A DNA stretch of 58,245 nt, taken from positions 1 through 58,245 of the forward strand of contig CAYHPW010000012.1 of NCBI GenBank assembly GCA_964358645.1, in the 5' to 3' direction. Source of the stretch: JBBTDV01 sp038042605 (lineage in GTDB: Bacteria > Bdellovibrionota > UBA1018). Of this stretch, positions 45,563-54,678 are shown one piece after another. Position numbers and translations under genes: made by a program. The notes below the pieces were generated by a model, which was not told the origin of the DNA, ran no database searches, and saw only the letters and a list, made by a program, of their open reading frames with translations. Position 1 is the stretch's first letter. The number at the start of each line of letters is the position of its first letter.

Positions 45563-47560
45563 TTATCTGCGCTTTAGTGAATGATAAATCATGATACCAC
45601 CCACACCTTGAAACTTTGACCACTCATCCATTGGAAGCAATACATCCGAAGACACTAGAATATAATCTGCCGACTTCGCAAAAAGGCTTGAAAGCTCAGC
45701 CGAGGCGAACATCCCATTTTTCCATGCTTGCCAATTGTCGAGTCTTTTTAATGCCAGTTCCTTGTACTCGTCTCTAGTGCCATAGTGTAAATCGTAGTGG
45801 GTTGGCAGGAAGCTGCGTCTTTCTGCAAGCATGACGGTTGACGAGAAGTCTTTAAAATCCAGGCTAAATGGGTCTATAACTATGGCATTTACCGGCGTAC
45901 TCTCACGAATCACTTTTAGCGCATGATCATATTCCACAGGCATAGCAGTTGAGCGCTTATCTTTATCAAATAGACGATAATAAGCGAACTGCCCGGCATA
46001 TACTAAGGTATTGACCACACCCAAAGATACAAACAACCCAACAAGCGCTCTTGCAAAAACCCTTTCCTTTCCACCACTAGCAAGCACTAGCAATCCGGTC
46101 CCCGCAGGAACTGCTAGCACACCAACCAGCAATGCCCCAGTCTTCATCGAAAAATCAATCAAACCACTCGCCGAGCCCAGAATATAAACAAAACTGGGAG
46201 TTAAAATGCATGCGATAACTAAAGCCAATTCTATCGCAAACCGATGCGCATGCCTTAACGAGATCAATGCGAGTACTACCATGGGCAACATTGATAGCAC
46301 TACATTCTGAAAAAATTGCCCACGATCGAATGATACCACTAATCTACGTTGGCTATCCGCCAACACATTTGTTTGCTTAAGGATCCATAATCCAATCACA
46401 CCAATACATACTGAGATAGCTGCTGCAACAAATGGTCGCTTAATTCGACCCGTTACAAGCCAGATTCCAATCACAAACGCTAGAGGGAAAAACAATGTTA
46501 CGCTGTATCCGATAACAGCAGTCATAAAAATTGGTATAAATATCCAAACACATATTTTGGGTTGTTTATTCCATTCACGCAAAAGGCCCACTACAATTAA
46601 GACCAGCACAAGCGCCAATGTATTGTTTCCAAATACTGTTGCAGAATTTACAGGTGTCAAAAGCAAATTATTTCTATAACCAAGTGAAAACCATGGCTTG
46701 TTGGCCAAAGCAACAGCTGCTTGATAGAAATACATGACGGATGGGGCGAAGATAGCAATGGCAGCTGCGGCGGCTGCGACGTTAAATGACTTGAATGCCG
46801 GCATACAGTTCCATATTGCAACACAGAGTGTGTAGAAAAATAAACACGCTACCAAAAAATTACACATTGCTAGTGCATTGCTATTCGCCATCCCGATGCC
46901 ATATGCATCACTCAACCATGCAGGGATGGTAAAGCAATACCAGTGATAAAAAAGCGACCCGGTGCCTTCCACATTATTAAGAGGTAAAGCTGGTGACGCC
47001 TTTATTAACGAAACCGTGTCAGTCAAATTGCCAAAATCCAATAAAAATAAACCATAGTAACGTATTTTATCGTAAGATCTGACAGCAAAGCCCGCCCAAC
47101 ATAGGCAGAAAAACAACGGAATAACAACAAACATATAAACCGCAGCACTTCGAAACAAAGGTGTACTTAAGTCGCGAACGAAAGCCTTGTAACTACCAGT
47201 GCGCAACGAAACAGCAGTCAATATAATCGACAATACTGCATCCACAATACCTGGTGGCACCGGTATGGATCGACGCAAATAATACCAAGGCGTCACACAA
47301 ATCAAAACAAAAGCAAAAGAGGCCTGCAAACGGATTTCAAGCGACACATTCCTGGCTAACTTGGTGTCAGCCAACATCGCAGCAGCAGGTATCAGCGTGG
47401 TAAAAACCAGCAACAGCCAAGCAGCAACTGGCGTGACCCCTGATCCAAGATATATAAGGGCACCGCCAGTCACTGCGGCATAAAGCATGTATCGCAGTAC
47501 CCACGCTCTAGATGAACAGCAAAAGCGCAAACCTATAGACTGATTAACAACCGAACTCAT
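45563..47560 (-). CDS. Large polytopic membrane protein of the glycan locus
   Basis: The 665-residue protein has about 12 to 14 membrane helices and a soluble C-terminal region of about 130 residues (RSTAMPVEYDHALKVIREST onward) that resembles the periplasmic tail of some GT-C enzymes. A loop near residues 175-215 has LTDTVSLIKASPALPLNNVEG and LFYHWYCF. The function is most likely transfer of a lipid-linked sugar or another membrane step of the glycan pathway; no catalytic motif is certain. It is divergent from neuB. The ATG has GGAAGAG nine bases upstream. Confidence 0.6.
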   Translation of the reverse strand: MSSVVNQSIGLRFCCSSRAWVLRYMLYAAVTGGALIYLGSGVTPVAAWLLLVFTTLIPAAAMLADTKLARNVSLEIRLQASFAFVLICVTPWYYLRRSIPVPPGIVDAVLSIILTAVSLRTGSYKAFVRDLSTPLFRSAAVYMFVVIPLFFCLCWAGFAVRSYDKIRYYGLFLLDFGNLTDTVSLIKASPALPLNNVEGTGSLFYHWYCFTIPAWLSDAYGIGMANSNALAMCNFLVACLFFYTLCVAIWNCMPAFKSFNVAAAAAAIAIFAPSVMYFYQAAVALANKPWFSLGYRNNLLLTPVNSATVFGNNTLALVLVLIVVGLLREWNKQPKICVWIFIPIFMTAVIGYSVTLFFPLAFVIGIWLVTGRIKRPFVAAAISVCIGVIGLWILKQTNVLADSQRRLVVSFDRGQFFQNVVLSMLPMVVLALISLRHAHRFAIELALVIACILTPSFVYILGSASGLIDFSMKTGALLVGVLAVPAGTGLLVLASGGKERVFARALVGLFVSLGVVNTLVYAGQFAYYRLFDKDKRSTAMPVEYDHALKVIRESTPVNAIVIDPFSLDFKDFSSTVMLAERRSFLPTHYDLHYGTRDEYKELALKRLDNWQAWKNGMFASAELSSLFAKSADYILVSSDVLLPMDEWSKFQGVGGIMIYHSLKRR

Positions 47561-47626
47561 ATATCAAACTCTTCCAAATTGCCGCATATATATCATATCA
47601 CAATCCGTGATTCAGACACCTCTAAA

Positions 47627-47675
47627 TTGACACTACATTTTGGTTAACATACAATTGTTATGAATTAATGTAGTG
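47627..47675 (+). promoter_or_regulatory. Strong sigma-70-type promoter of neuB framed by an inverted repeat
   Basis: The consensus -35 TTGACA (47627-47632) is followed by exactly 17 bases and the -10 TACAAT (47650-47655). A perfect 9-base inverted repeat, CACTACATT (47631-47639) and AATGTAGTG (47667-47675), is centred on the -10. A smaller repeat TAACA/TGTTA lies inside it. Only the right arm would be transcribed, so a DNA-binding regulator rather than an RNA hairpin is suggested. GAGGA precedes the ATG at 47686. Confidence 0.6.
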
Positions 47676-47685
47676 AGGAAAACTT

Positions 47686-48717
47686 ATGAGAACAATGACC
47701 TTACGTGATTCAAGAGTGCTTAACGAGTCACATAGACCGTATATTGTTGCTGAGCTCAACACAAGCCATTCCGGCAACATGGAGACAGCAAAGGAGATGA
47801 TCATCCGAGCGAAGGAAGTAGGCTGTGATTGTGTCAAATTTCAATCATGGTCTGCGGAGAGTCTGTACTCAAAAACATTTTATGATGAAAATCCAATTGC
47901 AAACCGAATATTCAAGAAATTTTCCTTTTCTGAAAAAGAATTAGCCGAGCTTGCAGAATTCTGCCAGAAGAATGAAATCGCTTTTTCATCCACACCCTAT
48001 TCACGAATAGAAGTAGATTTTCTCGTTAACAGGTGCAGGGCCCCATTTGTAAAAGTGGCCTCAATGGATTTAAACAATTATATGTACCTAGACTATATAG
48101 CCAGAACCGGGGTGCCCATTGTGCTGTCAACCGGTATGGGAGAGGTTGAAGAGATACACAGAGCTATAGAAACCATCGAAAAAGCTCAGAACAAAAACAT
48201 ATGTCTTTTACACTGTATCTCAATTTATCCTGCGGCAGCATCCTCGATCAGATTGAAAAATATTTTGGGTTTAAGTCATGAGTTTCCCAATTACCCAATT
48301 GGTTTTTCAGATCACTCAATAGGGACAGAAATAGCCACTGCGGCGATTGCTCTTGGTGCTGTTTTGATAGAAAAACATTTTACGCTAGACCGAAAAAAAA
48401 TCGGTATAGACAATCAGATAGCCTCAGAGCCAGAGGAAATGGCACAACTTGTACGACATTGCCACAACGTCCATGCCGCGCTGGGGGACACCAATCGGAT
48501 TGTGTCTCCAGAGGAATTAGTACAGAGAAAAAAAATGAGACGAAGCATTATAGCAGCCAAAGATTTAAAGGCTGGTACCAAACTGACAGCTGGTGACCTT
48601 GATGTCAAACGTCCAGGCACCGGGCTACCTCCCGAAAAAATCAACGAACTTATTGGAAGAACTCTGCTCAGGGATATAGAGGGGGATAGGCTTATTTCGC
48701 CAGAAGATATATCTTGA
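47686..48717 (+). CDS. neuB: NeuB-family nonulosonate (sialic-acid-type) synthase
   Basis: The 343-residue product has the NeuB TIM-barrel (RPYIVAELNTSHSGNMETA near residues 18-36, DCVKFQSW near 49-56, FVKVASMDLNN, VLSTGMGE near 147-154, HCISIYPA, GFSDHS) and a C-terminal antifreeze-like SAF domain from about residue 282 (RRSIIAAKDLKAGTKL). Such enzymes condense phosphoenolpyruvate with a hexosamine such as ManNAc or a 2,4-diamino sugar. The usual N-terminal AEIGxNHNG reads AELNTSHSG here. NeuA, NeuC and the pseudaminate or legionaminate enzymes are not in the window, so the substrate cannot be assigned. Confidence 0.88.
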   Translation: MRTMTLRDSRVLNESHRPYIVAELNTSHSGNMETAKEMIIRAKEVGCDCVKFQSWSAESLYSKTFYDENPIANRIFKKFSFSEKELAELAEFCQKNEIAFSSTPYSRIEVDFLVNRCRAPFVKVASMDLNNYMYLDYIARTGVPIVLSTGMGEVEEIHRAIETIEKAQNKNICLLHCISIYPAAASSIRLKNILGLSHEFPNYPIGFSDHSIGTEIATAAIALGAVLIEKHFTLDRKKIGIDNQIASEPEEMAQLVRHCHNVHAALGDTNRIVSPEELVQRKKMRRSIIAAKDLKAGTKLTAGDLDVKRPGTGLPPEKINELIGRTLLRDIEGDRLISPEDIS

Positions 48718-48725
48718 ATTCAAAG

Positions 48726-49658
48726 TTAAACATGATTCTTAATGTGGTATAGAGGACGCTTGAGCCCTTCTAGAAAGCATTTCCCTAAATAAATCCCATT
48801 TATTCCAATTGAAAATGTTATTATACCAGCAGTTAAATATATAGAAGCGATAAGACTACTCCAGCCAACTAACCGATCGCCATAAAAAAAATAGGCCGCC
48901 GCAGCATAGGTAGCATACAAAAATGCCAGCAATGACATTACTAAACCAAGCAGAGAGACAGCACGAAGTGGTCTTTCGGTATAAACAAGTGTCGTATGGA
49001 GCGTTAATGATAATAACTTTTTTAAAGTGTAGCTAGATTTTCCCTCATACCGCCTTCCGTGTTCAATATCGCAAAAACCTATATCAAAACCCAAATGATA
49101 TACAAGAAGTGTATAAGTGCGAAGGGATTCTCGATATTGTCTAAATGCATCCGCGACTTTACGGTCCATTATACTGAAAGTTCCCACTGCAGAATCGTGA
49201 TGCAATCCTGTCATGAAATTAAATGTCATTACGAATAAACGACTCAACATTTGCTTAATAAGGTTATGCTTTTTATTAAGCCTCCGTGCAAATACGACAT
49301 TATATCCTTCATTCATTTTCTCTATGAGCTTTTTAAAGTACTTAGGGTGATCCTCCAAATCACAGTCAATGACTCCTACCCAGTCACCCTGTGCATGATC
49401 GATACCCGCAGTAATGGCGTAATGCTGTCCGAAATTTCGACTTAATTGTAGGCCGCGTATACGACTATCTTGCTTTGATAGTTCAACTATTCGTTCCCAA
49501 GATCGATCAGGGCTTCCATCATCTACTAAAATAATCTCAACATTTAGCTGAAGTGGTTCAAAAGCAGCTATTATTTCTCTACAAAGGACATCAACAAAAT
49601 TTTCTCCTCTGTAGACTGGCGAAACAATACTGACAAGGTTTATCTTTTCAGCACTCAA
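48726..49658 (-). CDS. GtrB-like GT2 glycosyltransferase, last gene of the acyl-thioester operon
   Basis: The 310-residue protein has the GT-A motifs SIVSPVYRGENF near residues 10-21, LVDDGSPDRSW near 41-51 and GVIDCDLEDHPKYF near 93-106, and two C-terminal membrane helices (near 228-250 and 262-285), the layout of undecaprenyl-phosphate glucosyl- and related transferases. The start is TTG with GGGAG upstream, overlapping the stop of the dehydratase gene as TTGA. It converges on neuB. It could load the modified sugar onto undecaprenyl phosphate for the GT-C proteins. Confidence 0.8.
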   Translation of the reverse strand: MSAEKINLVSIVSPVYRGENFVDVLCREIIAAFEPLQLNVEIILVDDGSPDRSWERIVELSKQDSRIRGLQLSRNFGQHYAITAGIDHAQGDWVGVIDCDLEDHPKYFKKLIEKMNEGYNVVFARRLNKKHNLIKQMLSRLFVMTFNFMTGLHHDSAVGTFSIMDRKVADAFRQYRESLRTYTLLVYHLGFDIGFCDIEHGRRYEGKSSYTLKKLLSLTLHTTLVYTERPLRAVSLLGLVMSLLAFLYATYAAAAYFFYGDRLVGWSSLIASIYLTAGIITFSIGINGIYLGKCFLEGLKRPLYHIKNHV

Positions 49659-50134
49659 AGTTGCTCCCTTACTTTTTTTAGGGGGATAAACTTCCGGAAA
49701 ATATCTGGTACTATGATGACCATCTCTGCCTCAACTGCAACTTCGTCATTAGTATAACCGACTCCAGTTCCCTTTAAAACTCCATGCTTCCAAGAATTAA
49801 CCTTTGTCTTGATGACCAGTTTATCACCTGGGACGATTTCCTTTTTAAATTTCAGTGAGCTTGAAATAAACCGCGTTGTTTTACCTTTTAGGCCAGGCAA
49901 GGTCGTTATAGCAATTGTTAGCATTTGTGCTAATGCCTCCAATTGTAATGCTCCAGGCATATTATGTTCTTTCGGAAAATGAGCAGGGAAAAACCATTCA
50001 TTCATAGTCAGATTCTTATATCCATTGGCGCTCTCACCAGGAATGACTTCATCAACATGATCTATCATCAAATATGGATATCTATTTTGTTGGTAATCTT
50101 GCAACTCAACGCAATTCAGACTAAAGCCACCCAT
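49655..50134 (-). CDS. FabZ-like (3R)-hydroxyacyl-ACP dehydratase
   Basis: The 159-residue hot-dog-fold protein has NEWFFPAHFPKEHNMPGALQLEA near residues 45-67 (shown as AHFP and PGALQLEA), with the candidate catalytic His52 and Glu66 of the FabZ family. The usual GHFP reads AHFP. It is not beside the lpxD/lpxA/lpxB or fab genes where housekeeping FabZ lies, but in an operon with its own acyl carrier protein. A thioesterase activity is a possible alternative. GGAAGGA precedes the ATG. Confidence 0.75.
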   Translation of the reverse strand: MGGFSLNCVELQDYQQNRYPYLMIDHVDEVIPGESANGYKNLTMNEWFFPAHFPKEHNMPGALQLEALAQMLTIAITTLPGLKGKTTRFISSSLKFKKEIVPGDKLVIKTKVNSWKHGVLKGTGVGYTNDEVAVEAEMVIIVPDIFRKFIPLKKVREQL

Positions 50135-50152
50135 GTTTTCCTTCCAAAGAGG

Positions 50153-50890
50153 TTACAAACTCTTCACATAAGTATAAGCCATGCTTTCAATTTCACTTCC
50201 AAATATTAGATTTGCTCTTAGCGCTTTAATATTGTTTGAAACAACCTGTGCAATATATGTTTTATAACCATAATTCCAGACTGTATCATTTAGTTTTTTC
50301 ATTATAAGCAAACCGTATCCTGACGTTGAGTATTTCTCATACAGTCCTGTCAGAATTCCTCGTACACTATTATTGTCTATAGATTTAAGTATAAAAAAAC
50401 CAATCGCTTTATTGTCTATGTACACTTCATGAACCTTTTCACCCTGCTTCACCAAAGAGCTTATCCATCTAATATATCTATTATTAGCTATTTGTTGAGT
50501 GAAATTTCTATCTATCGCAACTCTATCTGTATTAAAAATTCCCTTAGAGATTTCGCCATAAATACGTTCAAGATCATATGAATCTTCGAGGGACCTAACT
50601 TCAACACTTCTGTCAAATCTGGCAAGAAATGAAGGATATTTATAGTTATCCTTCTTTAAGGACAAGCTAAATGCTGTTTCCAAGAAGATATAATTTAATT
50701 TTGGCAGCTCAAACAAAAAATCAGGAACATTCACTGGCGCCTTCACAACTATATATCTTGCATTTTTTTCTACTATTAATTGTTCTTCATGGAGTAAAAA
50801 ATCACTCATTTTATCATGACTTGATAAAACTATCTCAAAACTTTTAACGCCTAGGTTTTCATCATCCCAATGAGCATCGATTATTTCCAT
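50153..50890 (-). CDS. GNAT-family N-acyltransferase
   Basis: The product (about 245 residues) has a C-terminal GNAT domain: VHEVYIDNKAIGFFILK (residues about 149-165), the acyl-CoA binding loop region LTGLYEKYSTSGYGLLIM near 179-196, and YIAQVVSNNIKALRANLIFG near the end. The layout resembles WecD, which acetylates a 4-amino-4-deoxy sugar, but the N-terminal half is unassigned. It may put the carrier-bound acyl group onto an amino sugar. A GTG at 50899 is an alternative start. Confidence 0.72.
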   Translation of the reverse strand: MEIIDAHWDDENLGVKSFEIVLSSHDKMSDFLLHEEQLIVEKNARYIVVKAPVNVPDFLFELPKLNYIFLETAFSLSLKKDNYKYPSFLARFDRSVEVRSLEDSYDLERIYGEISKGIFNTDRVAIDRNFTQQIANNRYIRWISSLVKQGEKVHEVYIDNKAIGFFILKSIDNNSVRGILTGLYEKYSTSGYGLLIMKKLNDTVWNYGYKTYIAQVVSNNIKALRANLIFGSEIESMAYTYVKSL

Positions 50891-50966
50891 ACTAGTCACT
50901 TTTTAAATTTGGCTCATGTCTTTGGTGCCCAATCATTTATAGATTTCAATCAAACTGTCGATTCCT

Positions 50967-52169
50967 TCACTGTGTAAATATAACTCTAGACAAACTTTTT
51001 ACTATATCAAAACCATCCCAAAACACTCCCATATCCAAGGCTTTCCCAACAGGTACTATTCTGTCAACTCCTAGGAGATGATGTTTAACCAGGTAATTTA
51101 CTAACTGTACCTTATTGATCCCAAAATATGTTAGGGTCTGATACTTTGTGTTTACAATTGTTTTTAAAGCATCGCTTCCCACAATAGAATCTAAATCATA
51201 CTCGTAAAACAAACCAAATCTTCCTCTCAACTTGTCTACGTCGCCAGACAGTTCACTGAGTTCAACTCTATAAACAAATTGATTATCAATAGACGCCTTT
51301 TGATTTTGAGTACCTTCGATAAGATTCTGGCACATCAGGATATATTTATCTACGACTTGAACTTGTGATAAACTCTGCCTTTCCTTAACAGAATGAGCCA
51401 CTGCTGGCCAAAAACGATTCTTCGCCGAAGTTTTCTCCTGACCTTGCCAAATAATAAGATGGGGAGACGAGCAAGCGTTCTGATCCATGAGATAGGTATC
51501 GTTATAGAAATCTACCGCTAAGGACTTTAACTGGGATTCTGTCAATTCTTTAATACTCGGAGCATCTAATACACAAATTGAAAACCGATCAGCAAAGGCT
51601 ATATCTATGGCTCTTTCCATGCGTGGTAAAGATCGAACATGGCGAATCGTTTCATCACCTCCCCATATAACCCTCGCATGACTTATTTCTGAAAATCTCG
51701 ATGTAATTGAATCGTTTTGTTTATACCTAATAAAAGCCGATTTATTACAAATTTCTGTGTATTTCTTATTTTCAAAGATTGTCTTTAACGTATTACAAAC
51801 TAATTCAACTTGACCAAATTTTTTTGATGGCACTCTGACCAAATTTGCATTCCCAGCAATTAAACTAAATACATATGAAAAAGCAAAATTTATTGGGACA
51901 TTTGAAGGCGCGACATGAAATACTAGACCCAACCCAATGCGAGCATATGGCTCCTTGTATGCCTGTTTTAATTTTTGGATATTACTTTTTCTACACCAAA
52001 AAGCAAAAGCACTGACGTCTGGATAGGCTCTTATATTTTCGAGTAGGCCTTTAGACAGGTCGTCAAGAAACTCACAAACCAATTCATTATAAGGCTCAGT
52101 AGGTATAATCTGTAAGTTCGTTGTACCTGCTAATAGCTCGAGTTCTTCAGATGGATTGATAGGTATCAC
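50967..52169 (-). CDS. LuxC-like acyl reductase
   Basis: The 400-residue protein belongs to the LuxC/aldehyde-dehydrogenase-like acyl-CoA reductase family. It has GLVFHVAPSNVPINFAFSY near residues 81-99, GNANLVRVPSK near 106-116, RVIWGGDETI near 166-175 and the active-site segment DTYLMDQNACSSP, with the candidate acyl-binding Cys233. In bioluminescent bacteria LuxC reduces an acyl group passed from LuxE, using NADPH, to an aldehyde. The start is GTG with AGAGG six bases before it, overlapping the luxE-like stop by 23 bases. No luciferase gene is near. Confidence 0.85.
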   Translation of the reverse strand: MIPINPSEELELLAGTTNLQIIPTEPYNELVCEFLDDLSKGLLENIRAYPDVSAFAFWCRKSNIQKLKQAYKEPYARIGLGLVFHVAPSNVPINFAFSYVFSLIAGNANLVRVPSKKFGQVELVCNTLKTIFENKKYTEICNKSAFIRYKQNDSITSRFSEISHARVIWGGDETIRHVRSLPRMERAIDIAFADRFSICVLDAPSIKELTESQLKSLAVDFYNDTYLMDQNACSSPHLIIWQGQEKTSAKNRFWPAVAHSVKERQSLSQVQVVDKYILMCQNLIEGTQNQKASIDNQFVYRVELSELSGDVDKLRGRFGLFYEYDLDSIVGSDALKTIVNTKYQTLTYFGINKVQLVNYLVKHHLLGVDRIVPVGKALDMGVFWDGFDIVKSLSRVIFTQ

Positions 52170-53223
52170 TGCAACCTCTAATCTCAGCGTTCTCTACTCG
52201 CCCGTGAATTTTAAAATATTTTCCTAAAAGACCACACGAACAGTTATCTTCGCCTAGCAATTCGCCTAAATCTTCAGACAACAAAACATGTCCTGGATAA
52301 CTCGTTGGTAAAAGTGAAATTAACTCTACTAAACCTTTTTCTCCATTACAGCATGGGGAAAAGTCTGGTCGACGCATAATGACATCTGAAAACACTGAGC
52401 AGTGGAGATGGCCACAATCACCTTCCGTGAAAATCGAGCCTGTTTGTTCTACCATTCCATAATAGTTGTAAATTTTCTTAATACCACAAACTCCAGCCAA
52501 AGAAGCCTTAAAAGTATCATTACTAACTGATTGAGCAATCAGCTTTTTCCATCCTCCACCATGAATAAGCGTGGCTTGTTCTAAACTAATCAGTTGCGGA
52601 TTCTTCTTAAGTGCTAAGTAGAAATGTTCCCAGATAATTGAAGTAAAACCAAATAAAAGTATTTTTTCTCCTTTATGCTTCTCGAGAAAAGGATGAATTG
52701 AATTGTAATCTAGTTCCATTTTTTCATTTAAGGCATATGTTATGTCTCGCCCTAGGATTGAAAAACCAAGTATCCCAGCTCCTCTGGCAGAAAAATATCT
52801 TCGGTCTTTTAGGATAGAACTCTTATCTATAATAAGCATTGGGAGTCTTTGGGGCCCTAAGAAATGTGACATTATTTTTGTGAGAGCCTTAACTTGTGCC
52901 GATGCTGTTACTTTATCTAAAAAGATCTTTGACACTTTCTGTCCTGTAGTCCCAGAAGACGTCATTGTTTTTATAACACTATCAAGATCAACACTTCGCA
53001 ATTCATATTGTTTAAAAAGCCTTACTGGAAGAAATGGAAACTCTTCCGGAGAATTTTCTAAATCTAGCTGAAACTGAAACCCATCTATAATTTTTTTATA
53101 CGGCAAACAGCCATTGTAGTGAATTTTAGATAGCGCACTCAAGCGTTCCGAAAAAATCAGTTTTTTCTCTTCTTTTTTTAATGAAAAAGGATTTATGTCC
53201 CAAAGATCCTCATATCTAAGCAC
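52147..53223 (-). CDS. LuxE-like acyl-protein synthetase
   Basis: The 358-residue protein has the adenylating motif TMTSSGTTGQKVSKIFL near residues 85-101, and a C-terminal RGCSDTYQSI in which Cys351 corresponds to the acyl-accepting cysteine of LuxE. LuxE activates a fatty acid with ATP and hands it to LuxC. A middle segment (EQTGSIFTEGDCGHLHCS) is rich in Cys and His. It starts at GTG and overlaps the ligase gene by eight bases. The active residues are intact, so the protein is likely functional; the acid it uses is unknown. Confidence 0.85.
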   Translation of the reverse strand: MLRYEDLWDINPFSLKKEEKKLIFSERLSALSKIHYNGCLPYKKIIDGFQFQLDLENSPEEFPFLPVRLFKQYELRSVDLDSVIKTMTSSGTTGQKVSKIFLDKVTASAQVKALTKIMSHFLGPQRLPMLIIDKSSILKDRRYFSARGAGILGFSILGRDITYALNEKMELDYNSIHPFLEKHKGEKILLFGFTSIIWEHFYLALKKNPQLISLEQATLIHGGGWKKLIAQSVSNDTFKASLAGVCGIKKIYNYYGMVEQTGSIFTEGDCGHLHCSVFSDVIMRRPDFSPCCNGEKGLVELISLLPTSYPGHVLLSEDLGELLGEDNCSCGLLGKYFKIHGRVENAEIRGCSDTYQSI

Positions 53224-54634
53224 TGTCAGTTATCCCATTTAACTTATTATATAGTATTTTTCCTGAACTACTCCGGGGTATGGAATCGATATATATAACT
53301 TCAAATGCAGAATGGTGGATCCCCATCATACGACTCAGGTCGCCTTTGATCTTTTGATCCTTTAGCTTAGATGTCGTATATATTTTTAAAACATCATCTA
53401 CACCCAAACAAACACACTCATAGCCAAGTTGATCTGCAATAGTCTCAACTTCATCTAAATTAATGCGATGCCCATAAATTTTTACAAATCTATTTTTTCT
53501 TCCCATGATTTCATAGAATCCGTCCTCGGACCGTTTTGCAAAATCTCCAGTCCTGAGAACACCGCCATTTTCATCGCCTTGGCTTAAGTCTTCAAAACGC
53601 TGTGTGTATCCCATACACACATTCTTTCCTCGATAGACGAGTTCACCTATAGTTTCTGGATCTCTAATTTTGTTCCGATTTTCATCCTCAAGCCAAAACT
53701 CTCCACCAGGAATTGCCTGACCTATGCTCCCAACTTTGGCCAAGGCAAAATTAGGATGCAAATATGACATTCGAGCAGTAGCTTCAGTCTGTCCATACAT
53801 AGTATAGAACTGAACCCCTTTTTTATTGCATACTTCCACAAACTCTCTTGTCAATTCGGAACCAAGCTTACCACCAGCTTGTGTAATATATTTTATGCTT
53901 GGCAAATTCATTTTATTAAATTTTAATCTCTTAAGTAACTTATAGGTATATGGTACACCACCAAAATTAGTAACTTCACACATCTTTAAAATTTCCCAAA
54001 AAGAATGTTCTACCATGCTTAATTCTGTTAGCACTAAAGATGCTCCAACCATCAAATGACTATTGATAATAGACAAACCATAAGCATAGCTCATGGGCAT
54101 GGTGGATATTGCCCGATCATTGGGTTTGATATTCAAATATTCGGAAATAGACTTAGCATTTTCATTTAAGTTTAAATACGACAACTTGACTAGCTTGGGA
54201 CTACCCGTGCTTCCTGATGTTGTCATTAATATAGCTATGTCTGGATGCACTTCATAATGAGTTTGATACATTGTTTTTAACAGGATGTAATTACCTACTT
54301 TACACAATTCCTTCCCAGACTCATTTAGATCTTGCCTATAGCTTGGAAAATAAAGGTAACTAGGTTTATACGCCTCAAGTAATCCGGCTAGTAAAGTTTT
54401 GTCTAATTGATGTGGGATTAAAACCGCAACAGACTTTTTCCGCAAACAGGCGAGGTAACCAAGTAAGGATGAGTCAGAGTTTTGACAAAAGATAAATACG
54501 ACATGCCTGGGTTCCAAATTCTGCTCGATATCTGAACTACGCTCGATCAAATCTCTGTAAGTAATGAGCTCATTTGGCGCATAAATCAAAACTGTCTCTT
54601 CAAGAAATGATTCAAGATGATAAAATGGTGTCAT
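53216..54634 (-). CDS. AMP-forming acyl (or hydroxyacyl) ligase
   Basis: The 472-residue protein is an ANL-superfamily ligase: LMTTSGSTGSPKLVKLSYLN near residues 135-154, FYTMYGQTEATARM near 274-287, VLRTGDFAKRSEDGFYEIMGR near 349-369 and the C-terminal lysine in SSSGKILYNKL. With the adjacent acyl carrier protein it probably adenylates a carboxylic acid and loads it on the carrier thiol. It is shorter than fatty acyl-CoA synthetases, similar in size to DltA-type and to stand-alone carrier-loading ligases. Substrate unknown. Confidence 0.82.
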   Translation of the reverse strand: MTPFYHLESFLEETVLIYAPNELITYRDLIERSSDIEQNLEPRHVVFIFCQNSDSSLLGYLACLRKKSVAVLIPHQLDKTLLAGLLEAYKPSYLYFPSYRQDLNESGKELCKVGNYILLKTMYQTHYEVHPDIAILMTTSGSTGSPKLVKLSYLNLNENAKSISEYLNIKPNDRAISTMPMSYAYGLSIINSHLMVGASLVLTELSMVEHSFWEILKMCEVTNFGGVPYTYKLLKRLKFNKMNLPSIKYITQAGGKLGSELTREFVEVCNKKGVQFYTMYGQTEATARMSYLHPNFALAKVGSIGQAIPGGEFWLEDENRNKIRDPETIGELVYRGKNVCMGYTQRFEDLSQGDENGGVLRTGDFAKRSEDGFYEIMGRKNRFVKIYGHRINLDEVETIADQLGYECVCLGVDDVLKIYTTSKLKDQKIKGDLSRMMGIHHSAFEVIYIDSIPRSSSGKILYNKLNGITDSA

Positions 54635-54678
54635 TAGACTCCAGGTAGCAACTGTGCTAGATGGCTTGCCGTTTTCAG

